A stretch of DNA of 44,842 nt from an uncultured Clostridia bacterium (GTDB lineage Bacteria; Bacillota; Clostridia; Lachnospirales; CAMVHY01): assembly GCA_947427385.1 (NCBI GenBank), contig CANEHT010000008.1, positions 1 to 44,842 of the forward strand. The letters run 5' to 3'. Under the pieces are notes generated by a model. The model made no database searches. It was not told the DNA's origin and saw only the letters and a list, made by a program, of their open reading frames with translations. Made by a program: the position numbers and the translations under genes. Of this stretch, positions 15,608 through 24,544 are shown one piece after another. Positions within the stretch are counted from its first letter, which is position 1; each line of letters begins with the position of its first letter.

Positions 15608-17385
15608 TTTTTACGTCCAAATAATTTTTCAATTTCGATTTGTGAAATTTGAATCAAAGTTGGGCGGCCATGTGGACAATTAAATGGGTTTTCAGCAGAC
15701 ATTATTTTTTGAATCAACGCTTTTATCTCTGAGTAAGATAAGTTGTCATGAGCTTTTACGGCTTTTTTACAAGCATGTTGCATTATTTGTTGCATTTTAG
15801 TTTCATCGACGTTTGGGATTTCATTAAATGAATCAATCAAGTCAATGAAGAAATCTTTGGAGACATATTTATTGAAATTATGTGGGACACCTTTTACACT
15901 GAAAATTTTTTCAGACAATGCAATGATATCAAAGCCGAGTTTTTTAATTTTGTCAATGTTATCAAGCAAAATTTTCGCATTATATTCTGTTAATTCAAAA
16001 GTTATTGGGACAAGTAGTTGTTGTGGAAAATTTTTTTGTGCGTCGTATTCATTTTTCATTTGTTCGAACAAAACACGTTCATGTGCGGCGTGTTGGTCCA
16101 TCAGAAAAATTTTTTTATCTTGTTCAATTATCCAATAAGTGTTGAAAATGCAGCCGACAATTTTGTAATCTTCCATAAATTTTTGAGTTTCATCATTTTC
16201 AATTGAAATTTGTTTTAGTGGCTCGTCAATAATTTTTTCCGTAGTGTCAGGAGTTTTTATAATTTTAAGTGCGTCAAATTTTTCTGAACTTTCACGAAAA
16301 ACATTGGTTGAAGTTGATGATTTTTCGTCAAATGTTTTTGGAATGATTTCAGGTTTTGCTACAAGAATTTCATTTGAATTACTCTTAAATGTGGCCGTTA
16401 TCGCGTTAAAAATAAAATTATAAATCAAATCGTCATTGACAAATCTTATTTCCATTTTTGTTGGATGAACATTTACGTCGACAAAACCTGGGTCAACCTG
16501 CAAATTTAAAACATATACAGGGAATTGGCCGGTCATAATTCGATTTCGATAAGCATTTTCAATTGCAAATGTAACGACATTATTTTTGACATAGCGGCCA
16601 TTTATAAAAAAGTTTTGATAAGAACGATTGCCGCGTGAAAGCTCAGGCTTGACAATAAAACCTGACATTGCAAATTTATCATTTTGAATATCGACGGCTA
16701 AAGCATTTTGTAAAACATTTTTGCCCATTATGTACATCAGAACGGATTTCAAATCACCATTACCATTCGTTGTAAAAATCGTTTTATTGTTGTTAATAAA
16801 TTTGAACGAAATTTGTGGATTCGATAGTGCAAAACGATTCATCATATTAGAAATATAGCTAGCTTCAACTGACGGCCGTTTCAAAAATTTAAGACGTGCC
16901 GGCGTATTATAAAAAATATTTTCCGCAATAATAGTAGTGCCACGCGTTGCCGCAATTTCATTTTGCGCAATAATTTTTCCACCATGAATTTTAATTTCAG
17001 AGCCAAGTTCTTCATTTTGCGTTTTAGTTATCATATTTACTTTTGAGATTGCCGCAATGGTACATAATGCCTCACCACGGAATCCTAAAGTTGTTAATGT
17101 TTCAAAGTCATTAAAATTTTTTATTTTGCTCGTTGCATGATTTAAGAATGCACTAGCTACCTGATTTTTCGCAATACCAATACCGTTGTCCGTAACACGG
17201 ATAAAATTTATACCTCCATTTTTTATTTCAACCGTTATAGATTTTGCATTGGCATCAATTGAGTTCTCAACAAGTTCTTTAACGATTGATAGTGGGCGTT
17301 CGATAACTTCGCCCGCAGATATTTTGTTAATCATTGAGTCATCTAAAATTTTTATTTCATTTTGCAATATAAAGTTTGTTTCCAT
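15604..17385 (-). CDS. mutL: DNA mismatch repair protein MutL
   Basis: This 593-residue protein links MutS mismatch recognition to strand incision. The GHKL ATPase region carries VKELVENSIDA, DNGIGI and GFRGEAL. The linker is at about 325-400. The C-terminal domain has the endonuclease motif DQHAAHERVLFE (DQHA..E....E) and the late CPHGRP motif, so it should nick DNA. METNFIL is taken as the start at 17385. No ribosome binding site precedes it, and a TATAAT-like -10 lies only seven bases upstream, so the message may be leaderless. An in-frame upstream ATG at 17409 also lacks a binding site. No mutS is beside it, unlike many genomes. Confidence 0.95.
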   Translation of the reverse strand: METNFILQNEIKILDDSMINKISAGEVIERPLSIVKELVENSIDANAKSITVEIKNGGINFIRVTDNGIGIAKNQVASAFLNHATSKIKNFNDFETLTTLGFRGEALCTIAAISKVNMITKTQNEELGSEIKIHGGKIIAQNEIAATRGTTIIAENIFYNTPARLKFLKRPSVEASYISNMMNRFALSNPQISFKFINNNKTIFTTNGNGDLKSVLMYIMGKNVLQNALAVDIQNDKFAMSGFIVKPELSRGNRSYQNFFINGRYVKNNVVTFAIENAYRNRIMTGQFPVYVLNLQVDPGFVDVNVHPTKMEIRFVNDDLIYNFIFNAITATFKSNSNEILVAKPEIIPKTFDEKSSTSTNVFRESSEKFDALKIIKTPDTTEKIIDEPLKQISIENDETQKFMEDYKIVGCIFNTYWIIEQDKKIFLMDQHAAHERVLFEQMKNEYDAQKNFPQQLLVPITFELTEYNAKILLDNIDKIKKLGFDIIALSEKIFSVKGVPHNFNKYVSKDFFIDLIDSFNEIPNVDETKMQQIMQHACKKAVKAHDNLSYSEIKALIQKIMSAENPFNCPHGRPTLIQISQIEIEKLFGRKK

Positions 17386-17390
17386 AAAAA

Positions 17391-17396
17391 ATATTA
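17391..17396 (-). promoter_or_regulatory. -10 box immediately before mutL
   Basis: TATAAT on the minus strand at 17396-17391, preceded by TG. The expected transcription start falls on or beside the mutL ATG at 17385. The -35 region is poor. Confidence 0.45.
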
Positions 17397-17460
17397 TACA
17401 TAAATACAAAAATTTTCATAGTTATTATTCATGACTTATGTGAAAAAATTTTACATAAAA

Positions 17461-17490
17461 AAACAGATAATAATAAAATTATCTGTTTTT
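17461..17490 (-). terminator. Terminator of the 563-residue membrane protein gene
   Basis: AAACAGATAA pairs with TTATCTGTTT across an eight-base loop just beyond the stop, with a T tract on the minus strand. The same stem follows the paralogous gene at 19287-19318. Confidence 0.85.
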
Positions 17491-17494
17491 GAGT

Positions 17495-19186
17495 TTATGG
17501 AAAATTAGGATCTGAATAATCCGAAAAAGCTGAAAAATCCGAATTCAAAGTAGGTGCTTCATTATCACTAGAAGTTTCATTTTGATTTATATTATCAGAA
17601 TTCAAAAGGGGGTCAAAAATACTGTTTTGAATTTCTGGCGTTATATCTTTGCCTATTTCAATTTTTTTTGTTATATCTTCTTCTTTATTTGTTTGAGGAG
17701 CGAATTCGTTAATTAATTCTTTATTTTGCTTTGACATAAGTACTGCAATTGTGATAACAGTAGCAACAAATGCAATAGCTGCTAGTGCTCCAGCAATTGC
17801 TAATGTTATAGGAGAACATGCAACGATAGGAATTACCTCAGGAATTGCAGTTGCTAAAATTGGGAATAATTCTGTCCAAATAGCTGGAATTATCTCGAGG
17901 GTAAAAGAGAAGTCGCCTCCAGATGCAGGCCAGGCAAAAAGATCTAATGCCATAGGCAACAAAGCAAGTGCTGTCAAAAATACAGAAATAAGTATAGGTG
18001 ACAAAGTTATAAATACAGTAGAAATTACGTAAGGTGCTGCAAAACTACAAACCGCAGCTAATGCACCCCAACCAATTGATTGTCCGAATATTTCCAAAGT
18101 TGTTTCGGGTTTTGTATATTTGTCAACAAGAATGTTATCAAGATTGTTTAATGGTTCTTTTGATAAATATTTATAAAAAGTCAAAAAATGTGCATATTGC
18201 TGACAAATTTCGGGGAAATCTTGATGATTTTTTTCATTAATTCCTTTTCTAAAAAATAATTGCTGAAAATATCTATAATCTTCTTCGTTTATTATTTTAC
18301 TTAATTTTTCTTTACTCAGATTACTATTTTCATCGTACAAATTTCCGCCAAGCTGAAGAAAAATATATAATCGAGCAAAAGGATTTTCAATAAATTTTAG
18401 CGATTCACGGTTTGCATAATTTTCTACAAAAAAATCAAAAAAGTTATTTTCAGTCATTTCTTGGTTATTAAGTAGTAAATATTGTAGGTGTCGTTTTATA
18501 GGTGAATTCTTTTTAATTAGTGAAATAGGAGGATTTGATTGATTTATTAAGGCTAAACCAATATCTTGGTTTGTTATTACTTGTGGATTATATATTTCAT
18601 CAAAATTAAAACCATATTTTTCAATTATATTTAGCTTTAATAATAAATTTATAAAATTTTCATTATCTAATTCGTTTAATTTATTTAATAGTTCATATCT
18701 ACTTTTTTCAGTTTCTGGTAATTTTTCAAATATGTTTTTAATTTTTTCGAGTTTCGAAGATTCCATTTGAGATATATCTTTTGATTTGTAAAAATTAATA
18801 AATCCAGACAAAGTGCAATACACAGATTTTATACGATTAAAAAAATCATTATAATTATGGAAAGAACTATCTATTTTTTGAGCTTCTCGCAATATTAAAT
18901 TTTGCGTAAAATTATTAAATACTAAATTGGAACCAAAATATCTCGGAATTAACATTTGTATATCTTGATTTTTAATACTGAAATTTGAATTTTGAAGCAA
19001 ATTTGAATGAATAGGATTTGCTTCACATATTCCTCTTATAAGTTCATCAAAATTATTATAACTTGTTTGTTTAGTATTATTACTATATTGAACTATCAAA
19101 TATTTTATAAGGCCTTCTCTGTTGTTAAATTCACGATTTGAATTATCATTGAAATAACGAACAACAAGATCTTGTGATGGTTCCAT
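17495..19186 (-). CDS. Lineage-specific membrane protein A1 (unrecognised)
   Basis: No family is recognised for this 563-residue protein. Residues 1-365 are polar, helical and rich in Asn, Glu and Lys. About 370-483 is a long hydrophobic block of several helices (QSIGWGALAAVCSFAAPYV; ITLAIAGALAAIAFVATVIT). The last 80 residues are acidic and contain IFDPLLNSDN. There is no N-terminal signal peptide. It is a paralogue of the next protein upstream: both share a central DISQM/DVSQM segment followed by the LPETEKSRYELL/LPQSEKNKFDLY type, and NPFARLYIFLQLGGN against NPLLRLLIFLQLVGN. The start is set at 19186 by GGAG eight bases upstream. It has its own promoter and terminator. Function is unknown; the layout resembles membrane-inserted effector or inclusion-type proteins only in general shape. 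Confidence 0.8.
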   Translation of the reverse strand: MEPSQDLVVRYFNDNSNREFNNREGLIKYLIVQYSNNTKQTSYNNFDELIRGICEANPIHSNLLQNSNFSIKNQDIQMLIPRYFGSNLVFNNFTQNLILREAQKIDSSFHNYNDFFNRIKSVYCTLSGFINFYKSKDISQMESSKLEKIKNIFEKLPETEKSRYELLNKLNELDNENFINLLLKLNIIEKYGFNFDEIYNPQVITNQDIGLALINQSNPPISLIKKNSPIKRHLQYLLLNNQEMTENNFFDFFVENYANRESLKFIENPFARLYIFLQLGGNLYDENSNLSKEKLSKIINEEDYRYFQQLFFRKGINEKNHQDFPEICQQYAHFLTFYKYLSKEPLNNLDNILVDKYTKPETTLEIFGQSIGWGALAAVCSFAAPYVISTVFITLSPILISVFLTALALLPMALDLFAWPASGGDFSFTLEIIPAIWTELFPILATAIPEVIPIVACSPITLAIAGALAAIAFVATVITIAVLMSKQNKELINEFAPQTNKEEDITKKIEIGKDITPEIQNSIFDPLLNSDNINQNETSSDNEAPTLNSDFSAFSDYSDPNFP

Positions 19187-19226
19187 TTTATATCTCTCCT
19201 TTTTCAAAAAAGATATTACTACAATC

Positions 19227-19256
19227 ATTTTATCGAATTTTTTATTATGATTTCAA
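19227..19256 (-). promoter_or_regulatory. Promoter of membrane protein A1 gene
   Basis: TTGAAA (19256-19251), 18-base spacer, TAAAAT (19232-19227). The following ATGATT block is shared with the upstream regions of the next two genes on this strand. Confidence 0.65.
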
Positions 19257-19286
19257 GTATATTTTATAAAAATAAATTTTAATTAT

Positions 19287-19318
19287 AAAAAACAGATAAC
19301 AAAAAATTATCTGTTTTT
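19287..19318 (-). terminator. Terminator of membrane protein A2 gene
   Basis: AAAAACAGATAA pairs with TTATCTGTTTTT around AAAAAA-type loop sequence directly after the stop at 19326. It is near-identical in stem to the one at 17461-17490. Confidence 0.85.
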
Positions 19319-19325
19319 GAATTTA

Positions 19326-20777
19326 TTATGGAACATGTTCTTTATCTAAAGGAATTGTAGGAGGTATTCCATTATCATTAGAAATTTTATTTTTGTCAAC
19401 ATTTGCCAAAAGTGGTGTATTAACGTTGTTAGTAGTTTCCGGATTAGCTTGAGTTTCTTGTAGTATATTTTCTTTTGGGTTGAATTGATCTTGTTTCCTT
19501 TTTCTCATTTTATTATTGTTTATTCCTTTAATTAAAAAGCAAATTGGAGTAATAATAAAAGGGCTTAAACCTATAACAATAGGAATAGCAAAAAAAGCAG
19601 TGGTTGCAAAAAATCCCGTAGCAAAAGCTGTAAACATGTAAGTAAAAAAAAGCAAAAAGAGTGATATGGGCAAAGCTACTAAACATCCTATTTTTATTGC
19701 ATTACAAAATAAATCGCGACGGCTTAATTGTTCTTGATATTTTTTGAGAAGTTTTTTATCATCTTCATCTAATTTAACATTATCTAAATGCTGGAAGAAA
19801 AACAGGAAATAAGAAAAAAATTCTTCAAATTTTTGGAGTTCTATTTTGTTTGATTCAAGATTTTTTAGTTCACTTTTTAAATTATCATAATCTTTTTGAT
19901 TTATTATTTTGTTTAATTCACTATAACTATATGCATTACCTACAAGTTGGAGGAAAATTAATAAACGCAAGAGAGGATTTTTGATATATGTTTCTTTTTG
20001 TGGGTTTGCAAAATTTTGTGAAAAATAATCTGCAAGTTCATTATTTGGTATTTCATGATTATCAAGAATTAGATCTTGGAAATTTGATTTAAAGTAATCA
20101 TTTCTATCTGTTATTTCGATATTTATGTTTGTATGATTTATTAATGATAATTTTAAATCTCTATCCCTTAATTTGAATAATTTATACAAATCGAATTTAT
20201 TTTTTTCACTTTGCGGTAAAAGTTCAAATCTAGATACAATGTTTTGCTTTTTCTCGTTTGTCATTTGAGATACATCTGTATTACTATAAATTTGTATAAA
20301 CGTAGATAAATTATATTTATTTTGTGCGAAGAAATAAAATGAATTAAAATTTTCAAAACATGAATTATTTGAAACATATGAATTAGCTTTGTTTAATATT
20401 AAATCCTTTACAAATGGTTTAAATTTAGTATTACACTTAAGTGTTACGAGAATTTCATTTTGTGCATTTATATTATTTGAAATATTAACATTTTGTTCTT
20501 TTAATGAATTGATTTTGATTTTTGCGTCATTATTATCATCTTCCTCAGCTTTTTCTAATATTAAATCTATTATAAATTGGTCAAATGAATTTGTATATCC
20601 AAGAGTAAAACAAATTTCATTTTGTATTTCTATATCTGACAAAATATTTTTTGCTGGATTTTTTAAATAATTTTCTCTGCGCTCATGCGCTCGACCTTCT
20701 TCAAAACCTTCTTTTTTACTTTCATTAGCTACTGCGACAGTAGTTCCTACCCAAATCAAATCTCTTAATAATTCCAT
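19326..20777 (-). CDS. Lineage-specific membrane protein A2 (paralogue of A1)
   Basis: No known family is recognised for this 483-residue protein. It starts MELLRDLIWVGTTVAVANES, followed by a polar, mainly helical region to about 345 with two similar segments (IQNEICFTLGYTNSFDQFI and AQNEILVTLKCNTKFKPFV) that look like an internal repeat. A hydrophobic block lies at about 356-422, then a basic stop-transfer stretch (MRKRK) and an acidic tail with NPETTNNVNTPLLANVDKN. The centre is clearly related to A1, and the tail is related to the next small protein (NPETINDVEKPLL). GAGGA lies somewhat far (about 10 bases) from the ATG. It is monocistronic, with its own terminator. Function is unknown. 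Confidence 0.8.
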   Translation of the reverse strand: MELLRDLIWVGTTVAVANESKKEGFEEGRAHERRENYLKNPAKNILSDIEIQNEICFTLGYTNSFDQFIIDLILEKAEEDDNNDAKIKINSLKEQNVNISNNINAQNEILVTLKCNTKFKPFVKDLILNKANSYVSNNSCFENFNSFYFFAQNKYNLSTFIQIYSNTDVSQMTNEKKQNIVSRFELLPQSEKNKFDLYKLFKLRDRDLKLSLINHTNINIEITDRNDYFKSNFQDLILDNHEIPNNELADYFSQNFANPQKETYIKNPLLRLLIFLQLVGNAYSYSELNKIINQKDYDNLKSELKNLESNKIELQKFEEFFSYFLFFFQHLDNVKLDEDDKKLLKKYQEQLSRRDLFCNAIKIGCLVALPISLFLLFFTYMFTAFATGFFATTAFFAIPIVIGLSPFIITPICFLIKGINNNKMRKRKQDQFNPKENILQETQANPETTNNVNTPLLANVDKNKISNDNGIPPTIPLDKEHVP

Positions 20778-20866
20778 TTTTCATCATTCCTCAAAAAATA
20801 TTTCAAGTTAAAACATCACTATAATCATTTTACCAAATTTTTTTACTAAAATTTAAAATGTATGTT

Positions 20867-21433
20867 TTATAAGTCAACACTTTTTTCATTTGCAGTTAAA
20901 GTTTGTTCATCATCACTAAAAAATTCATTTGGATTTCTCAAAAGAGGTTTTTCAACATCGTTAATAGTTTCTGGATTATCTTTTTTTTGAGTTCCTTGTG
21001 TTATATCTTCTTTACCTTTTGCAATTTCTTGTTCTCTATCTTCTTTTGTTTTTGGATTGGTTTGTTCTTGTTCTCTTTTTATTTTTGCATTTTTACGTAA
21101 GCAATCAATTGTAACGGCAATTGTAGTAATAACAAAGGCAGCAGCAGCTAATCCTCCCATAATTGTTAATTTAATAGGAGCAGTTAAAGCGGCAAAAAAG
21201 AAATATGTACCAGCAGCAAGAGCAAATGTGAGCAAAAAACCCAATATACTCAAAACTCCCCAATCGTTATCATTCATAAGGATACAGGAAAAAATAAAGG
21301 TTAATGGTGCACCTGCAATAGGGAGAGTAAATCCAATAAATGCAGCTGATATACCACAAGCTATTGATTCGCTGAGTATTCCCCAGATTCCCATAGGTTT
21401 TTCTTTCTTAGAAATTTCTGATGCTTCTGACAT
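20867..21433 (-). CDS. Small lineage-specific membrane protein A3
   Basis: This 188-residue protein has a short polar N-terminus, a hydrophobic half (about 17-115, three to four helices), then a long charged helix rich in Lys, Glu and Gln, and a tail with NPETINDVEKPLLRNPNE. The tail matches that of A2 in order and spacing, so A3 looks like an A2-type membrane domain and tail without the large N-terminal region. The start at 21433 (MSEASE) is preferred because AAGGAG lies eight bases upstream; the ATG two codons earlier is too close. It has its own consensus-like promoter. No family is recognised. Confidence 0.78.
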   Translation of the reverse strand: MSEASEISKKEKPMGIWGILSESIACGISAAFIGFTLPIAGAPLTFIFSCILMNDNDWGVLSILGFLLTFALAAGTYFFFAALTAPIKLTIMGGLAAAAFVITTIAVTIDCLRKNAKIKREQEQTNPKTKEDREQEIAKGKEDITQGTQKKDNPETINDVEKPLLRNPNEFFSDDEQTLTANEKSVDL

Positions 21434-21483
21434 TTTCATTCTCCTTTCAAAAAAATATTTCAAATTAAAACATCCTTGTAATC

Positions 21484-21512
21484 ATTCTACCAAATTTTCG
21501 TTTTCCTTGCAA
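21484..21512 (-). promoter_or_regulatory. Promoter of membrane protein A3 gene
   Basis: TTGCAA (21512-21507), 17-base spacer ending in TGG, TAGAAT (21489-21484), then ATGATT as in the A1 and A2 upstream regions (A2 has TGGTAAAATGATT with its -10 at 20832-20827). Confidence 0.75.
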
Positions 21513-21547
21513 AATATTTTTATAAAAAATAAAATTTTATTTCGTAT

Positions 21548-22057
21548 TTATTTCATCTCGAAAATCTTTTCAACTTTAGGAATACATAGTAAAATTATTG
21601 TCATAAATGTTTCTAATGCGATATATGAAAAATTGTATATAAATGAATATGTAAAAACTGAACAATTTTCCGGTGCGTAACTCTTGAAAAAAATTACTCC
21701 CGATATGAAACTACATACAAATTTTAAAAATGCTACAAAAAAAAATCCTTTCATTAAGGATTTTTTTTGGCTATGAAATATTCCTGAAAACCCTAAACTC
21801 CCAAATCCTAACATGTAATCTAAAAAAAATTGTATTGGATGCAAATAAAATGGCTCTATTAAAAAATTTATTACTCCTGCAATTACTCCTGCAATTACTC
21901 CGATTCGTATACCAAACCAATATCCCGGTAATGAAATAAATAACAAACTAAAAAAAGTTACGGAACCTCCAAATGGTAATTGAAAAATTTTTACCATTGA
22001 AAAAATAATTCCTAATGAAATAGCTATTGCCGTACGTGAGATTAATTTACTATTCAT
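21548..22057 (-). CDS. thiT: ThiT-type thiamine-binding S component of an ECF transporter
   Basis: This 169-residue membrane protein has about six helices. It carries family marks GGSVTFFSLLFISLPGYWFG, an EPFYLHPIQFFLDY segment, FISGVIFFKSYAPE and YNFSYIALE, which match ThiT/YuaJ (PF09515). ThiT binds thiamine with high affinity and needs a separate energising module. A matching ATPase and T component lie at 43172-44739. The start at 22057 follows AAGGAG at six bases; the ATG at 22072 overlaps that site. The gene lies about 25 bases after the M23 gene, probably in one operon. No thiamine pyrophosphate riboswitch is visible. Confidence 0.88.
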   Translation of the reverse strand: MNSKLISRTAIAISLGIIFSMVKIFQLPFGGSVTFFSLLFISLPGYWFGIRIGVIAGVIAGVINFLIEPFYLHPIQFFLDYMLGFGSLGFSGIFHSQKKSLMKGFFFVAFLKFVCSFISGVIFFKSYAPENCSVFTYSFIYNFSYIALETFMTIILLCIPKVEKIFEMK

Positions 22058-22081
22058 CTCTAACTCCTTCATTTGTAAAGA

Positions 22082-23074
22082 TTATTCCTCTATAAAATTT
22101 GGGATATCTTCAAATTCAATTGAACGCTTAAATTCTTTAGAGTTATTAATACGTTCAACTTCTACACGATTCTTATTTAATAATTTTACAATATTCCATA
22201 AGTCAATCCAGATTTGATTCGTACCATCTTTTTGAGACTCATTAAAAATTAATTGCAAGCCAAAATGTAAATGACTTTGTTCGATATTATTAACATTTTC
22301 CGTAGAACTATATCCGGTACGTCCGACATATCCTATAACATCGCCCGCAGAAATTTTCTGCCCACGTACTAAAGTTTTTACATACGGATAATTTTTACGC
22401 ATATGAGCGTAATAGTAGTAACGTTTTTTATCAAAGCTACGGATACCGATACGCCAGCCACCATATTTATTCCAACCAAGTTCTTCAATAATACCTGACT
22501 CAACAGCAATAATTGGCGTACCAGTTAAAGCCATTAGATCATGACCTAAATGTTTACGCTTATAGCCATAAGAGCGAGAGTTACCAAAATCATCAAAATC
22601 GTGATAGGCATAACCTTTAGCAATAGGAGAAAAAACTTTAAGGCCGTAATAATTATGCCAGTCGTCAGTTTTTATTTTAAAGTAGCCAATAAATTCATTT
22701 AGGACGGCAGAGTAAGCTTCAAAATAATAATCATAAATTTTATTGTTGTTAGCAATAGAACGAGGAGTTAAGCCACTATCAATTTTTTTTATTATATTAT
22801 TTAAATCGGTATCATTATACTTATTAAAATTACCACCATATTTTACAGCGAGGCATGATAAAATTTCAATCCAATTATATTTCCCATAAGAATTTATATC
22901 GAGTTCCATAGATTTTTTTAAAGCGGGATAAGAGATATTAAAATCGACCCATTTTATATATTTCTCACTACTATAAGTTTTATTATGAAGTAGGTAAGAG
23001 ATAGGAATAGAGGTAGAGATAAAAAGAATTATAGTAGAGATGAAAAATTTTTTGAAGTTATTATTACGTATCAA
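22082..23074 (-). CDS. M23-family (LytM-type) peptidase, membrane-anchored
   Basis: This 330-residue protein has an N-terminal transmembrane anchor or signal (about 9-28) and an extracytoplasmic region ending in an M23 metallopeptidase domain (about 150-285). Zinc ligands are in HLGHDL (the H...D pair) and HLHFG, with YYYYAHMR between them. Members cut peptide cross-links of peptidoglycan or act as activators in sporulation and cell separation. The start is a TTG at 23074 preceded by GAGG at eight bases. It is probably cotranscribed with thiT. Which bond is cut, or whether it is active, cannot be told, although all zinc ligands appear present. Confidence 0.9.
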   Translation of the reverse strand: MIRNNNFKKFFISTIILFISTSIPISYLLHNKTYSSEKYIKWVDFNISYPALKKSMELDINSYGKYNWIEILSCLAVKYGGNFNKYNDTDLNNIIKKIDSGLTPRSIANNNKIYDYYFEAYSAVLNEFIGYFKIKTDDWHNYYGLKVFSPIAKGYAYHDFDDFGNSRSYGYKRKHLGHDLMALTGTPIIAVESGIIEELGWNKYGGWRIGIRSFDKKRYYYYAHMRKNYPYVKTLVRGQKISAGDVIGYVGRTGYSSTENVNNIEQSHLHFGLQLIFNESQKDGTNQIWIDLWNIVKLLNKNRVEVERINNSKEFKRSIEFEDIPNFIEE

Positions 23075-23169
23075 AAATTTCGCCTCACTTTTATTTTATC
23101 TATCAAAAAATTTATGCGCTCACTTCCTTTATCATTACTTATAAATTATATTTAATATGAATTGTGTAG

Positions 23170-23198
23170 TTGAAAAAGTTATTATTATATTTTATAAT
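23170..23198 (+). promoter_or_regulatory. Promoter of membrane protein B1 gene
   Basis: TTGAAA (23170-23175), 17-base spacer, TATAAT (23193-23198). The expected transcription start is about eight bases before the B1 ATG. The same promoter recurs at 24479-24507. Confidence 0.82.
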
Positions 23199-23212
23199 TG
23201 TATTAAGATGGA

Positions 23213-24304
23213 ATGCTAAAGTTTCAATCTAATTCATTAAATAATTCTAAAACACCAAAAGAATCAGAAGACAATTCAAGCGATTATAATAATGATTCCG
23301 ATTCATTAATTTCACCTCCTCCATCGCCTGAAAAGGATAATCAATTTACGTTAAATGTCAATGGGAATGGAGAAAATGCTACACCGCAAAATTTTTTGGA
23401 TGATTCTAATGGTTCAAATGATGAACATATTTCTGCAGAAAATCCTGCAGAACAAAATGATGAAAATTTTAAAGGAGTGATTAATGTGGAAGAAGAAATG
23501 AATAAGCAACAAGAAATTGATCAAGAGAATAAAAGAAAATTACAAATTGCAGAAGAAGAAAAGATAATTTTTGAGCGATATGACAAAGAAGATAAAAGAA
23601 AATTACAAACTTCTTTTTCATGGTATGCTGACATATCTAACGAATTGAAAAAAGAAAACAGTATAAAAGGAAATGTATGGGCTTGTATTTTATCAGGCTT
23701 AGGTTTAGCTATTGCATATGAAGCATTTACGGTATTAAGTATTTTGGGATTATTGTCGGGCGTTGGAGAAATTTTAACTTTGGTAGTGCTTGGTGTTGCC
23801 GCAATTGCTTTTGGGGTTATTAGTGCAATTAATGTAATCAAAATTGCTGAAAAAAATATGGAAAATATAAAAGAACAAAATAAAAAAGGCGATAGAGAAC
23901 AAAAATCTCCTGTAAAAAATATATGTGCTGCAATTTTTTCGGGCCTAGGTCTATTTGGAGTTATTGGTGGTTTTGCAGCAATAAGTATATTAATTTTCGC
24001 TGAAGAAATTTTGCCATTATTTGCTGTTGCGTTGATTTCTTTTGCATTTTGTGCATGCGCAATGGCTTTGATTAATGTTGCTTTTTACAATGATGTAAAA
24101 GCGGGTGAAATTATAAAGATGAATTCAGAAAATGCTAAAAAAGAAATAGAACAAGAACAAAATAAAGAAAATGAAGGAAAAAGTAGTCTTTTTTATAGGT
24201 CAGACAGTGAAATGAGTTTATCTTCTATAGATCAAGGAAATAATGTATTTCCGCTTTTTGAACCAAATGATAAAAATGATCTGAATAAAGGAAAAGATGA
24301 TTAA
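23213..24304 (+). CDS. Lineage-specific two-lobed membrane protein B1 (5'-truncated copy)
   Basis: No family is recognised for this 363-residue protein. It has a long acidic, Asn/Ser-rich N-terminal region (1-145) with a proline-rich SPPPSPEK element, two hydrophobic hairpin-like blocks (about 155-209 and 236-292) separated by a charged link, and a C-terminal tail with SSLFYRSDSEMSLSSIDQ and VFPLFEPNDKND. There is no signal peptide. It is a tandem copy of B2 (24545-25669); the second membrane block and tail are almost identical. Compared with B2, about 110 bases holding the ribosome binding site and original start are deleted, which places this ATG almost at the transcription start with no binding site. 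It may be expressed poorly or be decaying. Confidence 0.7.
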   Translation: MLKFQSNSLNNSKTPKESEDNSSDYNNDSDSLISPPPSPEKDNQFTLNVNGNGENATPQNFLDDSNGSNDEHISAENPAEQNDENFKGVINVEEEMNKQQEIDQENKRKLQIAEEEKIIFERYDKEDKRKLQTSFSWYADISNELKKENSIKGNVWACILSGLGLAIAYEAFTVLSILGLLSGVGEILTLVVLGVAAIAFGVISAINVIKIAEKNMENIKEQNKKGDREQKSPVKNICAAIFSGLGLFGVIGGFAAISILIFAEEILPLFAVALISFAFCACAMALINVAFYNDVKAGEIIKMNSENAKKEIEQEQNKENEGKSSLFYRSDSEMSLSSIDQGNNVFPLFEPNDKNDLNKGKDD

Positions 24305-24351
24305 TTTTAATATTTTCTGCAAGTAAAATAATATAATCAAAAGAATTTATG

Positions 24352-24388
24352 AAAAAATCCTTGAGTGAGATAACTCAGGGATTTTTTT
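24352..24388 (+). terminator. Terminator after B1
   Basis: AAAAAATCCTTGAGT (24352-24366) pairs with ACTCAGGGATTTTTT (24373-24387). It is duplicated after B2. Confidence 0.87.
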
Positions 24389-24478
24389 GTTAAAGTTCTT
24401 TCGGCAACAATATCAAAAATTTATGCGCTCACTTCCTTTATCATTACTTATAAATTATATTTAATATGAATTTTGTAG

Positions 24479-24507
24479 TTGAAAAAGTTATTATTATATT
24501 TTATAAT
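24479..24507 (+). promoter_or_regulatory. Promoter of membrane protein B2 gene
   Basis: TTGAAA (24479-24484), 17-base spacer, TATAAT (24502-24507). It is a copy of the B1 promoter within a duplicated upstream region (24409-24515 matches 23101-23207). Confidence 0.82.
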
Positions 24508-24544
24508 TATATTAAGTTTGAATTTGATTTTTGGAGGCGATTTT

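Noticed and set aside
22058..22081. Thiamine pyrophosphate riboswitch before thiT
   Set aside because: The gap to the M23 gene is about 25 bases and holds only the ribosome binding site.
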